Positions 25,558 to 36,425 of a stretch of DNA of 64,000 bases are shown one piece after another (the first letter of the stretch is position 1; every line of letters begins with the position of its first letter). Made by a program: the position numbers and the translations under genes. The notes under the pieces are model-generated. The model was not told the DNA's origin. It made no database searches and saw only the letters and a list, made by a program, of their open reading frames with translations. The stretch spans positions 1,860,001-1,924,000 of the forward strand of contig CANLRI010000001.1 of NCBI GenBank assembly GCA_947493585.1, written 5' to 3'. The DNA comes from an uncultured Planococcus sp. Lineage in GTDB: Bacteria; Bacillota; Bacilli; Bacillales_A; Planococcaceae.

Positions 25558-26934
25558 ATGTCAATGGAAAAAGTAGTATCATTAGCCAAACACCGGGGAT
25601 TCGTCTTCCCGGGCTCTGAAATTTACGGCGGGCTCGCCAACACATGGGATTATGGCCCTCTCGGCGTCGAGCTGAAAAACAACATCAAAAAAGCATGGTG
25701 GAAGAAATTCGTTCAGGAATCAGTCCATAACGTCGGTTTGGACGCTGCCATCCTGATGAACCCGAAAACTTGGGAAGCATCCGGCCACCTCGGCAACTTC
25801 AACGACCCGATGATCGATTGCAAATTGTGCAAATCACGTCACCGTGCCGATAAGCTGATTGAAAATGCATTGGATGAAAAAGGCTTCGAATTGATCGTCG
25901 ACGGCTTGTCGTTCGAGCGCATGAAAGAACTGATCGATGAGCATGAAATTACGTGCCCGACTTGCGGCAAAGCTGATTTCACTGAGATCCGCCAGTTCAA
26001 TTTGATGTTCAAGACTTTCCAAGGCGTCACTGAATCATCGACGAACGAAGTGTATTTGCGTCCGGAAACGGCACAAGGGATCTTCGTCAACTATAAAAAT
26101 GTTCAGCGCTCCATGCGCAAGAAAATGCCGTTTGGGATTGCACAGATCGGTAAGAGCTTCCGCAACGAAATCACGCCAGGGAACTTCACGTTCCGCACAC
26201 GTGAGTTCGAACAGATGGAACTCGAATTCTTCTGCAAGCCAGGCGAAGACCTTGAATGGTATGCCTACTGGCGCGACTTCTGCAAAAACTGGCTGCTCGA
26301 GCTGAACATGGGCGAAGACAATATGCGTTTGCGCGAACACGATGCGGATGAATTGTCCCATTACTCGAACGCCACTGTCGACATCGAATACAAATTCCCA
26401 TTCGGATGGGGCGAACTATGGGGCATCGCAGACCGTACAGATTTCGATTTGAAGCGCCATATGGAATATTCCGGCGAAGACTTCAATTACATCGATCCGG
26501 CAACGAACGAACGTTACGTACCGTATTGCATCGAACCATCACTCGGCGCAGACCGCGTGACTCTCGCTTTCCTTGTGGATGCATTCCAGGAAGAAAGCTT
26601 GGACAACGACGATACCCGTACCGTCCTGAAGTTCCACCCGGCCCTTGCGCCTTATAAAGCAGCGGTATTGCCTTTGTCGAAAAAACTTTCTGAAGGCGCG
26701 ACAGAAGTATTCGCAGACCTTGCAAAGCATTTCATGGTCGATTATGACGAGTCCCAGTCCATCGGGAAACGCTACCGCCGCCAGGATGAAATCGGCACGC
26801 CGTTCTGCATCACCTACGATTTCGATTCTGTCGAAGACGGTGAAGTGACTGTGCGCCACCGTGATTCCATGGAACAAGTCCGCATGCCGATCAAAGACGT
26901 GCAAGCGTATATCGAACAGCATATCCAATTCTAA
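25558..26934 (+). CDS. glyS: Glycine-tRNA ligase, single-chain (alpha2, class IIa) type
   Basis: Charges tRNA-Gly. 458 residues, of the Staphylococcus/eukaryote-like homodimer type rather than the two-gene alpha2beta2 GlyQ/GlyS. Features: N-terminal K-H-R-G-F-V-F-P, motif 2 around [19 protein letters not shown] (about 202-220), motif 3 region G-A-D-R-V-T-L-A-F (about 332), and a C-terminal anticodon-binding domain (about 360-455). A Cys4-like pair (C-K-L-C and C-P-T-C, about 88-91 and 123-126) suggests a zinc site. I chose ATG 25558, 7 bases after GGAGGT; upstream in-frame reading enters the T-box. Confidence 0.96.
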   Translation: MSMEKVVSLAKHRGFVFPGSEIYGGLANTWDYGPLGVELKNNIKKAWWKKFVQESVHNVGLDAAILMNPKTWEASGHLGNFNDPMIDCKLCKSRHRADKLIENALDEKGFELIVDGLSFERMKELIDEHEITCPTCGKADFTEIRQFNLMFKTFQGVTESSTNEVYLRPETAQGIFVNYKNVQRSMRKKMPFGIAQIGKSFRNEITPGNFTFRTREFEQMELEFFCKPGEDLEWYAYWRDFCKNWLLELNMGEDNMRLREHDADELSHYSNATVDIEYKFPFGWGELWGIADRTDFDLKRHMEYSGEDFNYIDPATNERYVPYCIEPSLGADRVTLAFLVDAFQEESLDNDDTRTVLKFHPALAPYKAAVLPLSKKLSEGATEVFADLAKHFMVDYDESQSIGKRYRRQDEIGTPFCITYDFDSVEDGEVTVRHRDSMEQVRMPIKDVQAYIEQHIQF

Positions 26935-26936
26935 TC

Positions 26937-26982
26937 AAAAAAGACATCCCGAGGCTAGTCGCCTTCAGGGATGTCTTTTTTC
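26937..26982. terminator. Bidirectional terminator of glyS and recO
   Basis: AAGACATCCC (26941-26950) pairs with GGGATGTCTT (26968-26977), with A/T runs both sides. The hairpin lies within the last codons of recO and just beyond the glyS stop. Confidence 0.88.
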
Positions 26983-27740
26983 GGTTCCGGGAAAAATTCA
27001 GGCGTCCGCTCAAGCTGTTCGAGAAACGAACGCGACTTCAGCCGGATGCCTGCCTGTTCCTCGTAAATGGTCCGGACGATTTGCTTGAGCAAAGTTTTCG
27101 ACTCTTTCTTCAAGGTCAATGCTCCGACACGTTCGATCGGCACGAAATAAAACGTGCGGATCAATTTCACGAGCGCCGGGCTCAAGCGGATAATGTAGCG
27201 GTCGAGATGGAAGCAGCGGTGGCATAAAAAGCCAAGTTCCTGAAAGGAAAAAGCGAATTCCCCTTCCGTCGCGCCGCAATTGGCGCATTCATGCAATGTC
27301 GGAGTGAGTCCCGCCACGCGCAGCATTTTCCATTCGACAAACAAAGTGATCGCTTCCGGGTCATAGCCGTCCGCAATCGCGTGCAGCGCCTGATACAGCA
27401 TATCGTAAATCGCCGGCTGCGGCTCATCCTGCTCTGTCAGGCGGTCGATCAGTTCTGTGACATAGCTCGCGTAGGCGGTGGCCATGATGTCCTCGCGGAT
27501 AAGGCGCAGCGACTCCAATTGGTCGCCTGCCTGCAACGTGCCCATGCCGCGGCCTTTATAGATCGAGAAAACGCCGTGTGTAAACGGCTGCGTGATGGCC
27601 GCCAGGCGGCTTGCGGGCTTTTTCGCACCGCGTGCCATACACGTGATCTTCCCTGCTTCTTTCGTAAACAAAGTGACAATTTTATTCGTTTCCCCATAGG
27701 GACGCGTTCGGATGACAATGCCTTCGAGTTGGTTCTGCAT
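26955..27740 (-). CDS. recO: DNA repair protein RecO
   Basis: Helps load RecA and anneal single strands in recombination repair (RecFOR). 261 residues: N-terminal OB fold (about 1-80), then a helical domain with a zinc site C-A-N-C (about 148-151) and C-H-R-C (about 171-174). The ATG at 27740 has AAGGAG upstream, 12 bases after the era stop. The final residues (K-K-D-I-P-E-G-D) are encoded by the terminator stem shared with glyS, an economical arrangement. Position era-recO is conserved; the small yqzL gene seen between them in Bacillus is absent. Confidence 0.95.
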   Translation of the reverse strand: MQNQLEGIVIRTRPYGETNKIVTLFTKEAGKITCMARGAKKPASRLAAITQPFTHGVFSIYKGRGMGTLQAGDQLESLRLIREDIMATAYASYVTELIDRLTEQDEPQPAIYDMLYQALHAIADGYDPEAITLFVEWKMLRVAGLTPTLHECANCGATEGEFAFSFQELGFLCHRCFHLDRYIIRLSPALVKLIRTFYFVPIERVGALTLKKESKTLLKQIVRTIYEEQAGIRLKSRSFLEQLERTPEFFPEPKKDIPEGD

Positions 27741-27752
27741 GAGCCAGGCTCC

Positions 27753-29073
<1,321 letters not shown>

Positions 29074-29117
29074 TCACTTTTCTATGATCACAGCAGCAGT
29101 CAGCTGCCGGATGATGT

Positions 29118-29477
29118 TTAAAACCATTTAGGCAAAAAGATCAGTAAACCGATTATAGCACTTGTCACAGCAAATACCAAAACGGCTCCTGCCGCCATGT
29201 CTTTCGCTTGCTTCGCCAGCGGATGGCGCTCTCTCGTAACTAGGTCGACGGTCCGCTCCAACGCAGAATTGACCAGTTCAAGTGCCAACATGCCTCCGAT
29301 CAGCACAATCACCAACATCCACTCGATGCGGTCGAGGCCAGTCCAGATGCCGGCGATCAAGACGATCAATGCAGATACTGCATGCACTTTCATATTCTGT
29401 TCCCGCTTTAGCGATGAGGCAATCCCTTGTGCCGCAAAACGAAATGAGGATAGAAACTTACTCAGCTTCATGTCCAT
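29118..29477 (-). CDS. dgkA: Undecaprenol/diacylglycerol kinase family protein DgkA
   Basis: Small membrane kinase that phosphorylates undecaprenol (Gram-positive members) to recycle the lipid carrier for cell-wall synthesis. About 119 residues with three membrane helices and the catalytic signature E-L-V-N-S-A-L-E-R-T-V-D-L (about 65-77). The start lies inside the 3' end of ybeY and no clear ribosome site is visible, so translation is probably coupled; ATG 29477 or 29471 are the options. Confidence 0.9.
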   Translation of the reverse strand: MDMKLSKFLSSFRFAAQGIASSLKREQNMKVHAVSALIVLIAGIWTGLDRIEWMLVIVLIGGMLALELVNSALERTVDLVTRERHPLAKQAKDMAAGAVLVFAVTSAIIGLLIFLPKWF

Positions 29478-29940
29478 CACGTGTAACACCAAGGGTAGCT
29501 AAAATTTCTTCCTGTCTACCGAACATTTCCTTTTCATCTTGTTCATTCATATGGTCATATCCGAGCAGATGCAAAAAGCCGTGCACCGCCAAAAAACCGA
29601 GCTCGCGTTCGAAACTATGCCCGTATTCCTCTGCCTGTTGCTTGGTGCGCTCCACCGAGATGATGATATCCCCGAGCAGTCGCGGGCCTGTTTCGCCGAT
29701 GATGGCCACTTCATCTTCCCCTTGCTCTTCCATTGAGAAGGAGATGACGTCCGTCGCCTGGTCCTTATCCCGGTAATCCCGGTTGATTGCACGGATCGCT
29801 ACATCATCGGTAAATGTGACCGATACTTCGGCCTCTCCTGTTTGTTCATGCTGTGCCGCGTGTTCCAATACCTTGTTCACAAAGGCCAGCGCCTTGTCGT
29901 CTAATTGTTTTGTTTCGTCTATGAAGTCAATTGTCAGCAT
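29458..29940 (-). CDS. ybeY: Endoribonuclease YbeY (16S rRNA maturation)
   Basis: Metal-dependent RNase needed for 16S rRNA 3'-end processing and ribosome quality control. 160 residues with the signature H-G-F-L-H-L-L-G-Y-D-H (about 120-130) holding the zinc-binding histidines, and the early R-x-I-N-x-x-Y-R-x-K-D-x-x-T-D-V-I-S-F segment (about 51-69). GGAGGAGG lies before the ATG. Placed between pgpH and dgkA, and adjacent to its usual partner genes phoH and era. Confidence 0.95.
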   Translation of the reverse strand: MLTIDFIDETKQLDDKALAFVNKVLEHAAQHEQTGEAEVSVTFTDDVAIRAINRDYRDKDQATDVISFSMEEQGEDEVAIIGETGPRLLGDIIISVERTKQQAEEYGHSFERELGFLAVHGFLHLLGYDHMNEQDEKEMFGRQEEILATLGVTRDGHEAE

Positions 29941-29961
29941 CGCTTTGCCTCCTCCAGTACA

Positions 29962-32091
29962 TTATTTTTGATCATCAGGATAGGCGATTCTTGAATGGAA
30001 GATACCGTTCAAAGTTTCGCACATAACGCTTTTGACCCGTTTCAGTTCTTTTAAAGTTATATCACATTCATCAAACTGTCCATCTTTCAATTTGTCTTCC
30101 GTAATGGAATCGACCATTTTGCGAATTTTTTCTGTACTCGGTGATTCCATCGAACGGACTGCCGCTTCTAAGCTGTCGGCCACCATGATAATAGCGACTT
30201 CCCGGCTCTGTGGCTTCGGGCCTACGTAGCGGTATGATTGTTCAGGGAGTTCTTCATTATGCTGTTTCGCTTTATAATAGAAGAATTTCAATAAAGTTGT
30301 GCCATGGTGCTGTTCTGCAATATCGATCAATTCTTTCGGCATTTTCTGTTCGCGCAAAATGGCCGCACCGTCTTTTGCGTGTGCCAAAATAATGTCACGG
30401 CTTTGTTCCGGGCTGAGATGGTCGTGCGGGTTGCCATGTGATTGATTTTCGATAAAGTACTGTGGGTTGATGGACTTGCCGATATCATGATAATAACAGC
30501 CCACACGCGCAAGCAAACCGTTGGCCCCGATCGCTTCACACGCCGCATCTGAAAGATTGGCTACCATGACGCTGTGGTGGTAAGTTCCCGGCGTCTCGGT
30601 TAAAATCTTCTTGAGCAAGGGATGATTAGGGTTTGATAGTTCGAGCAGCTTCATCGTCGATAGAATGCCAAATGCCGTTTCAAACAGCGGTAATAAACCA
30701 GTGGCAAGCGTACCAGACAAAAGACCAGCTGCCATAGCCGCGGCAACATAAAAAGCGATTTCCTCTGCCGTATACTGGCTTTGGTTCATGAGCAGGTAAA
30801 ATCCTACATAAAGCAAATGAACGCCGCCGACTGCTAAGCTGATCGGCAAGATGCGGATGCTTCTATGCCCGTTACGTATTAAGTATATCCCCGTCAAGCC
30901 GCCAAACAACACATATAAGGCAGAATCCATCTGAAAAACTCCGGCATAGCCGCTTTGCAGCATCATGCCTGCACAGGCGCTAAGCAAAATCGTCACATAC
31001 ACGGCCGTCCGCTCATCGATCAATAAACGTAATAAAATGCCTGCCAGTGCTGTCGGGTAGATAAAATCGATGACCAACCCAAAATTGCCGCTGATGACTT
31101 CAAGGAGCTTCATGATGACCAAACATAAAGCGAAGACGACAAAAACAATGGTCAGACGGATGGCCTTTTTGACACCTTCGACTTTAGCGCTCTGCAACAC
31201 AAGCAGCAATAAGCCCGCCGCAATCAGCACGAATAGGCTCAAGGCGACTGCTGGACGGTAATTCGATTGCTGCTCGGTCATGCCGGCAAGTTCAAGCTGG
31301 CGGTAGACTTCGCGGTCAATCAATTGACCATCTTGGATAAGAACTTGTCCTTGCAAGATACGCGTCGGCTCGACACTCGCCCGCGCCTGTTCGGTTTGTT
31401 GTTCCGTCAATTCTTCGTTGATCAGTTCATTCGGGACAATATTGGCCCTGGCAATGGCTGCTGCTGCAGGAATCGCTGAAGCTGGCACCTCGTCGTCTTC
31501 ACGGATTTCCTGTTCGGCCGCATTGCGTGCTTGCGTCAGCCCGTCCTCACGAAGCGGCTCCTGCAAAACAGCCAGCACCTGGTTGCGCACTTCACGTTCA
31601 ACACGCATAAGCACATCGTCTTCTAAGGCGAGCAGCGATAATAGCATATCGTCTGTCAAACGCAGCCCGTTCTCATTTTGTTCTAGCAAGCGGATCGATT
31701 CGCGAAGGCTGCTTAACGCTTCATCTGAACTCCGTGGGTCCGGTTCATCCTCCCCGCCTGTTTCAGTAGCCCGCTTCGCTTCAAGCACGTAGCCAAACAG
31801 CGAATCGACGACTGCCGCCTGGTTATCGGCAATTTCTTCGATGTACCGGTAGCTTGGTTGCACTTCCTGAGCTGCCCGCTCACGTTCAAGCGCTGTCCTT
31901 ACCGGGTCTTCAACAGTTTTGGCTGCCCGTATCGTTTCTTCGGACAATTGGAATAATTCCACTTCATATGTATCCGTTGCCATCGTATCGTATAAAAATC
32001 CAAACATGAGCAGTGCTGTCATGAAACTGATGCCGATCAAGACTACAGGAGCCCCGAACCGCACATAAATGCGCCTGATCCATCCCGCCAT
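29962..32091 (-). CDS. pgpH: 7TM-HD family cyclic-di-AMP phosphodiesterase PgpH
   Basis: Membrane phosphodiesterase that degrades c-di-AMP in related bacteria. 709 residues: membrane segment (about 15-35), an extracytoplasmic 7TMR-HDED sensor domain (about 45-265), seven membrane helices (about 275-480), and a cytoplasmic HD domain with H-H-S (about 504), H-D-I-G-K (about 536-540) and a later H-A-K-D-G-A-x-I-L. ATG at 32091 with GTGAGGTGG. No terminator separates it from ybeY. The operon with phoH and ybeY is the standard arrangement. Confidence 0.94.
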   Translation of the reverse strand: MAGWIRRIYVRFGAPVVLIGISFMTALLMFGFLYDTMATDTYEVELFQLSEETIRAAKTVEDPVRTALERERAAQEVQPSYRYIEEIADNQAAVVDSLFGYVLEAKRATETGGEDEPDPRSSDEALSSLRESIRLLEQNENGLRLTDDMLLSLLALEDDVLMRVEREVRNQVLAVLQEPLREDGLTQARNAAEQEIREDDEVPASAIPAAAAIARANIVPNELINEELTEQQTEQARASVEPTRILQGQVLIQDGQLIDREVYRQLELAGMTEQQSNYRPAVALSLFVLIAAGLLLLVLQSAKVEGVKKAIRLTIVFVVFALCLVIMKLLEVISGNFGLVIDFIYPTALAGILLRLLIDERTAVYVTILLSACAGMMLQSGYAGVFQMDSALYVLFGGLTGIYLIRNGHRSIRILPISLAVGGVHLLYVGFYLLMNQSQYTAEEIAFYVAAAMAAGLLSGTLATGLLPLFETAFGILSTMKLLELSNPNHPLLKKILTETPGTYHHSVMVANLSDAACEAIGANGLLARVGCYYHDIGKSINPQYFIENQSHGNPHDHLSPEQSRDIILAHAKDGAAILREQKMPKELIDIAEQHHGTTLLKFFYYKAKQHNEELPEQSYRYVGPKPQSREVAIIMVADSLEAAVRSMESPSTEKIRKMVDSITEDKLKDGQFDECDITLKELKRVKSVMCETLNGIFHSRIAYPDDQK

Positions 32092-32245
32092 TTGACCACC
32101 TCACTATTCTTCTTTCATCATACCAATACCTCGTGCTTTTTTCATCGCTCCTTACAAATTAATAACAATTCCCTGGACCTTGTTATGCTAAAAATTTCTG
32201 TAATCCATAGACAAACTAGATCATTTTTTCATGCCGTTTTAGCCG

Positions 32246-32280
32246 AAAAAAAAGAACCAACCTTAACTAGGCTGGTTCTC
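32246..32280 (-). terminator. Terminator at the end of phoH
   Basis: GAACCAACC/GG(C)TGGTTC stem (32254-32262 and 32270-32278) that includes the last phoH codons, followed on the minus strand by TTTTTTTTC. Transcription may still read on into pgpH from a promoter in the 170-base gap, where I see nothing else. Confidence 0.8.
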
Positions 32281-33222
32281 GTAAGCTTCGATGATTCTTG
32301 AGACGAGCGGGTGACGAACGACATCGCCTTTTTCCAGGTACTGAAATTCGATGCCTTTGACGCCGTGCAGATTTTTCTCTGCGGCGATCAATCCGGACTC
32401 CGCCCCGCGAGGCAAATCAATCTGCGTCTTATCGCCGGTGACGATCATTTTCGAATTAAAGCCAAGGCGCGTCAAAAACATTTTCATCTGAGCTTTTGTC
32501 GTGTTCTGGGCTTCATCCAAAATAATGAACGCTTCCTCGAGTGTACGGCCCCTCATGTAAGCAAGCGGGGCCACTTCGATCGTTCCGCGCTCGATCAGGC
32601 GGTTGGTTTGTTCCTGTCCCATGACATCATGCAACGCATCGTACAATGGGCGCAAATAAGGATCGACTTTTTCCTTCAAGTCGCCGGGCAAGAATCCGAG
32701 GCTTTCTCCTGCTTCGACGGCTGGACGCGTTAAGATAATCTTTTTCACATGGCCGTTTTTCAAAGCTTGCACTGCCAATACGACAGCTAGATATGTTTTC
32801 CCGGTACCGGCCGGGCCGATTCCAAATACCATATCGCTTTTTTTGATGGCATGGATATAATGGCGCTGTCCAATGGTCTTGGCACGAATGGAACGGCCCG
32901 TCGCACTGCGCGCCACTTCTTCATCGTAAAGTTCAGCAAAATATTCAATCGTCCCGTTTTTCGCCATTTCGATAGCCGATACGATATCGCGCTGGTCGAT
33001 GTTGATGTTTTTACGGATAACTTTCAATAATTGCTCCAACAGCAATTTTCCGGTCTGTCGGCCTTCCTCGGACCCTTCGAGGCGAATCACTTCGCCGCGC
33101 GTGATGATGTGTATATCAAAACTCTCTTCGATCAGCGACAGATGGCTGTCGGATGTGCCGAGAAGCAACACTGCTTCATTCGGGTCTTTCACATGCAATT
33201 CGAGTAGGTTATTTTCTGTCAT
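32263..33222 (-). CDS. phoH: PhoH-like ATPase
   Basis: Cytoplasmic P-loop ATPase of the PhoH family, probably acting with YbeY in RNA metabolism. 319 residues; N-terminal KH-like part (about 1-100), Walker A G-P-A-G-T-G-K-T (about 134-141), Walker B with I-L-D-E-A-Q-N (about 232-238). AAGGAG precedes the ATG at 33222. In B. subtilis the sporulation genes yqfC and yqfD sit just upstream; here the gap contains only a terminator and promoter-sized DNA. Confidence 0.94.
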   Translation of the reverse strand: MTENNLLELHVKDPNEAVLLLGTSDSHLSLIEESFDIHIITRGEVIRLEGSEEGRQTGKLLLEQLLKVIRKNINIDQRDIVSAIEMAKNGTIEYFAELYDEEVARSATGRSIRAKTIGQRHYIHAIKKSDMVFGIGPAGTGKTYLAVVLAVQALKNGHVKKIILTRPAVEAGESLGFLPGDLKEKVDPYLRPLYDALHDVMGQEQTNRLIERGTIEVAPLAYMRGRTLEEAFIILDEAQNTTKAQMKMFLTRLGFNSKMIVTGDKTQIDLPRGAESGLIAAEKNLHGVKGIEFQYLEKGDVVRHPLVSRIIEAYENQPS

Positions 33223-33343
33223 TTAGACGCTCCTTGAATCGTGTTTTTACTTCTCTTCAACTCTATCATTTTCTCTATGGAAATGTAAATCATTTCAGAC
33301 ACTTCTAGTTTACATAATATTAATATACAATTATTCATTCATA

Positions 33344-33376
33344 AGAAAAAGCCGGCATCCAATATGCCGGCTTTAC
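33344..33376 (-). terminator. Terminator of the nfeD-floA operon
   Basis: AAAGCCGGCAT (33348-33358) pairs with ATGCCGGCTTT (33364-33374), followed on the minus strand by TTCTTAT; directly after the stop of the third gene. Confidence 0.88.
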
Positions 33377-33378
33377 TT

Positions 33379-33909
33379 TTAACGCTTTGATTTAGGCGGT
33401 TGCAAAATCTCCGCCATGATGATGCCCCTTCTTACGTCTTCTTCGTTCAATGGGAGCAAGTCTCGTTCTTGGTCTTTAGTAATTGCCCGTTTCAACGGCT
33501 CTTTTTGATGAGCGCTTAGTCGTCCTGGGCGGCTTTTCGGCTCAGCGGCTTGCTTTACCTGGGCAGGAGTCCGTTTTTCCACTTCTTCCATTGCCCGCGA
33601 CTTGGCTCGTTCCGCTTGTTCCTTCACCTGGCGTGCCTGTTCTGCCCGTTTCGGATCGTTCTCCATCTGGGATTGAAACTCGCCATATATTTCCTTGGCG
33701 TAATCTTCAATACGCTTGAAACTCCGCTGTCCGCCTCGTTGAGGTTGCTGCGGTGCTTGAGAACGCTGCTGAGCTGGACGGGCAGGCATGCCGGGCCCTT
33801 GTTGGCGCTTCGGCTGCTGAGTGGTCTGTTCATTGCCATCGTTTTTTTTGTTCTTACCGAACAAAGCGCTCACGGCCGCGATGACCAACATCATGATGAG
33901 GGGTTCCAT
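33379..33909 (-). CDS. Hypothetical membrane-anchored Q/P-rich protein, third gene after nfeD-floA
   Basis: I do not recognise this 176-residue protein. It starts with a short hydrophobic anchor (residues 3-17, M-E-P-L-I-M-M-L-V-I-A-A-V-S-A-L-F-G), then K-K-N-D-G-N and a low-complexity region rich in Gln, Pro, Arg and Gly (about 24-65). A charged helical region rich in Glu, Arg, Lys and Ala follows (about 70-120) and a basic tail ends P-P-K-S-K-R. It lies 33 bases after floA with a good ribosome site (GGGAGGTTTTGG) and a terminator right after, so it is a regular operon member. In B. subtilis yqfB occupies this position but is much shorter. A scaffold or FloA-associated role is only inference. 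Confidence 0.85.
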   Translation of the reverse strand: MEPLIMMLVIAAVSALFGKNKKNDGNEQTTQQPKRQQGPGMPARPAQQRSQAPQQPQRGGQRSFKRIEDYAKEIYGEFQSQMENDPKRAEQARQVKEQAERAKSRAMEEVEKRTPAQVKQAAEPKSRPGRLSAHQKEPLKRAITKDQERDLLPLNEEDVRRGIIMAEILQPPKSKR

Positions 33910-33942
33910 TCCAAAACCTCCCTTGAGTTATGGCGGAATTTT

Positions 33943-34932
33943 TTAGTTTTCGTCCTCTTGTTTTTCCGTTCCGCTTTTCGAAATGGATTCACGCATGCTT
34001 GTATCAGCTTGGACATTTTTGTAATTGATATAATCCATTACACCGATGTTTCCTGAACGGAGTGCTTCTGACATCGCCATCGGCACTTCGGCTTCTGCTT
34101 CGACAACTTTCGCACGCATCTGAACGACTTTCGCTTTCATTTCCTGCTCACTAGCGACAGCCATCGCACGGCGTTCTTCAGCTTTTGCTTGTGCGATTTT
34201 CTTATCTGCATCCGCTTGTTCAGTTTGCAGTTCAGCACCGATGTTTTTACCGATATCCACGTCTGCGATATCGATGGACAAGATTTCAAAAGCTGTACCG
34301 GAATCCAATCCTTTTCCTAATACCGTTTGGGAAATGAGGTCCGGGTTTTCCAGGACTTTTTTATGGTTTGTGCTTGACCCGAGAGTCGAGACAATCCCTT
34401 CGCCGACACGGGCGACGATTGTTTCTTCACCAGCACCACCGACTAGGCGGTCAATATTGGCGCGAACTGTAATGCGGGCTTTCGCCTTCACTTCAATCCC
34501 GTCCATTGCAACACCGGCAATGAATGGCGTTTCGATGACTTTCGGGTTAACCGACATTTGAACCGCTTCAAGTACGTCACGGCCGGCAAGATCGATTGCT
34601 GCTGCGCGTTCGAACGGCAAATCGATATTGGCACGGTGTGCTGCGATCAATGCGTTGACAACACGGTCGACGTTACCGCCAGCCAAGTAATGGCTTTCCA
34701 ATTGGTTGATCTGTACGGAAAGACCGGCTTTTGAAGCCTTGATCAATGGGTTGACGATGCGCGATGGAATAACCCGGCGCAATCTCATCCCGATCAATGT
34801 GAAGATGCTGATGCGGACGCCGGCAGCTAAAGCCGAGATCCATAATGTGACTGGTACGAATGTGAAAAAGATGGCAAGTACAACGATAATACCAATTATC
34901 GCGGCGCCTAAGCCGATTGCTTCAAGTCCCAT
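33943..34932 (-). CDS. floA: Flotillin-like protein FloA
   Basis: Membrane scaffold protein that organises lipid microdomains. 329 residues: one N-terminal membrane hairpin (about 8-45), then the SPFH/PHB-like domain (about 50-200) and an Ala/Glu-rich coiled-coil region (about 235-300, repeated [11 protein letters not shown] and K-V-V-E-A-E-A-E type units). Directly overlaps the end of nfeD (stop and ATG share bases), as in the conserved yqeZ-yqfA pair. Confidence 0.95.
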   Translation of the reverse strand: MGLEAIGLGAAIIGIIVVLAIFFTFVPVTLWISALAAGVRISIFTLIGMRLRRVIPSRIVNPLIKASKAGLSVQINQLESHYLAGGNVDRVVNALIAAHRANIDLPFERAAAIDLAGRDVLEAVQMSVNPKVIETPFIAGVAMDGIEVKAKARITVRANIDRLVGGAGEETIVARVGEGIVSTLGSSTNHKKVLENPDLISQTVLGKGLDSGTAFEILSIDIADVDIGKNIGAELQTEQADADKKIAQAKAEERRAMAVASEQEMKAKVVQMRAKVVEAEAEVPMAMSEALRSGNIGVMDYINYKNVQADTSMRESISKSGTEKQEDEN

Positions 34933-36261
34933 TTATTCTTCCTCCTCTTGTTTTTCGAGTTCACGCACAACAATGCGAGACCCTTCTACCTTGATAATTT
35001 TAACATCTTTGTTGCTGTCGATAAACCGGCCTTCAGATACCGCATCGATGTATTCATCACCGAGACGGATGGTGCCAGAAGGCCTCAGGGCAGTGGTCGT
35101 ACGGGCAATCTGGCCGATCAGTTCCGGCCGATTCACGGCCGAGACATAGCCATGCTCCGTATCGGTGGCATCGGTCAGGATAATCCGTTTGAACATGTTC
35201 AACTTTTTCCCGAAAAATTTCACTAAAATCACCATCCCTGCTGAAGCTACAAGTAATGCAATCAAAATTGCGACCGCTGTTGATTGGACATCTTCACCCG
35301 CTAATAGAACACTTCCGATAACAGCGAGTATCCCAAGAATCCCCAGTATACCGCCCGGAACGAAAAATTCCAGCAAGATTAAACCAAGACCGAAGACCAA
35401 CAGCAAAATCGATTCGTATCCGGCGAGCCCAGCCACTAAATGCCCATAGAAGAATAGCATGAGCGAGAACAAGCCGAAGAATCCTGGTATCCCGACTCCA
35501 GGCGTGAACAGCTCAAGGAGCAAGCCGAGACCCGCTACCGACAAGAGAATCGGAACCACAATCGGACTCGTTAGAAAACGCGCCAGCGTCTCGGACCAGT
35601 TTTCTTCCACTTGGATAACTTCAGCGCCAGAAAGCCCTTTTACTTCAAGAAGTTCATCGAGAGACGAAACCGTTCCTTCTGAATAGCCGACGTCAAGTGC
35701 TTCCTGGGCACCGAGTGTCAACAAGTCACCTTCAGCAGCCCGGTATTCCGGAAGATCGATGCTGGCATCTGCCATCGCTAAAGCAAATTGCGGATCTCGG
35801 CCGGAAGATTCTGCAGCGCTTCTCATCGAAGCAAGCCAAGCGGAATTTGCCTTATCGGCAGCTGCGTTGCCCGCTTGGTCAATAACTTGCGCCGCACCCA
35901 TCCGCCCATTCGGATGCATATAAATTTCATCATTATGCAAGGCTAGAAAAGCGCCAGCCGAGAGGGCGTCCTGGTTGATGAAAGCGAGTGTCTCAAGCTC
36001 GGCTTCATCAACTAGTCGGGCAATGCCATCTGCTGCATTGACAAAACCGCCCGGTGTATCGATCTCAAAGATAATTGCTTCCGCACCGGCTTCTTCGGCT
36101 TCATCAATACCCCGCTCCAAAAATGACTGCAAGCCCCGCTCCACTTCCGCTTCAATCGGAATGACAAAAACTTTTCCGTTATCCGCCGAGATGGCTGGAA
36201 TCGCTAAAGCGAATGCGATCACCAGGAACAAAAAGCCGATCCAAGCTTTTTTTCTGCGCAC
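34933..36261 (-). CDS. NfeD-family membrane serine protease (YqeZ, NfeD1b long form)
   Basis: Membrane protease partner of flotillins. 442 residues: signal peptide (about 1-26), a ClpP-like serine protease domain (about 30-220) with the catalytic Ser in D-A-L-S-A-G-A-F (about 100) and a likely Lys in D-K-A-N-S-A-W (about 134), four to five membrane helices (about 235-370), and a C-terminal OB-fold NfeD domain (about 375-435). Start is GTG at 36261 after GAGAGGGGG. Translationally coupled to floA. Confidence 0.93.
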   Translation of the reverse strand: MRRKKAWIGFLFLVIAFALAIPAISADNGKVFVIPIEAEVERGLQSFLERGIDEAEEAGAEAIIFEIDTPGGFVNAADGIARLVDEAELETLAFINQDALSAGAFLALHNDEIYMHPNGRMGAAQVIDQAGNAAADKANSAWLASMRSAAESSGRDPQFALAMADASIDLPEYRAAEGDLLTLGAQEALDVGYSEGTVSSLDELLEVKGLSGAEVIQVEENWSETLARFLTSPIVVPILLSVAGLGLLLELFTPGVGIPGFFGLFSLMLFFYGHLVAGLAGYESILLLVFGLGLILLEFFVPGGILGILGILAVIGSVLLAGEDVQSTAVAILIALLVASAGMVILVKFFGKKLNMFKRIILTDATDTEHGYVSAVNRPELIGQIARTTTALRPSGTIRLGDEYIDAVSEGRFIDSNKDVKIIKVEGSRIVVRELEKQEEEE

Positions 36262-36425
36262 GGCAAGTTCCCCCTCTCCTTCATGAAAACTTTAGGATAA
36301 TTATGTATACGGATGAAGCGAGCTGCGGTTTCAAAAGTCGGCTTCTTTTTTCATTATAAAGCAATTTTCTCCAAGTTACGATGGAATGCGCTTACATCTT
36401 TCTTATTTCGTGACCGTTTTAAGGC

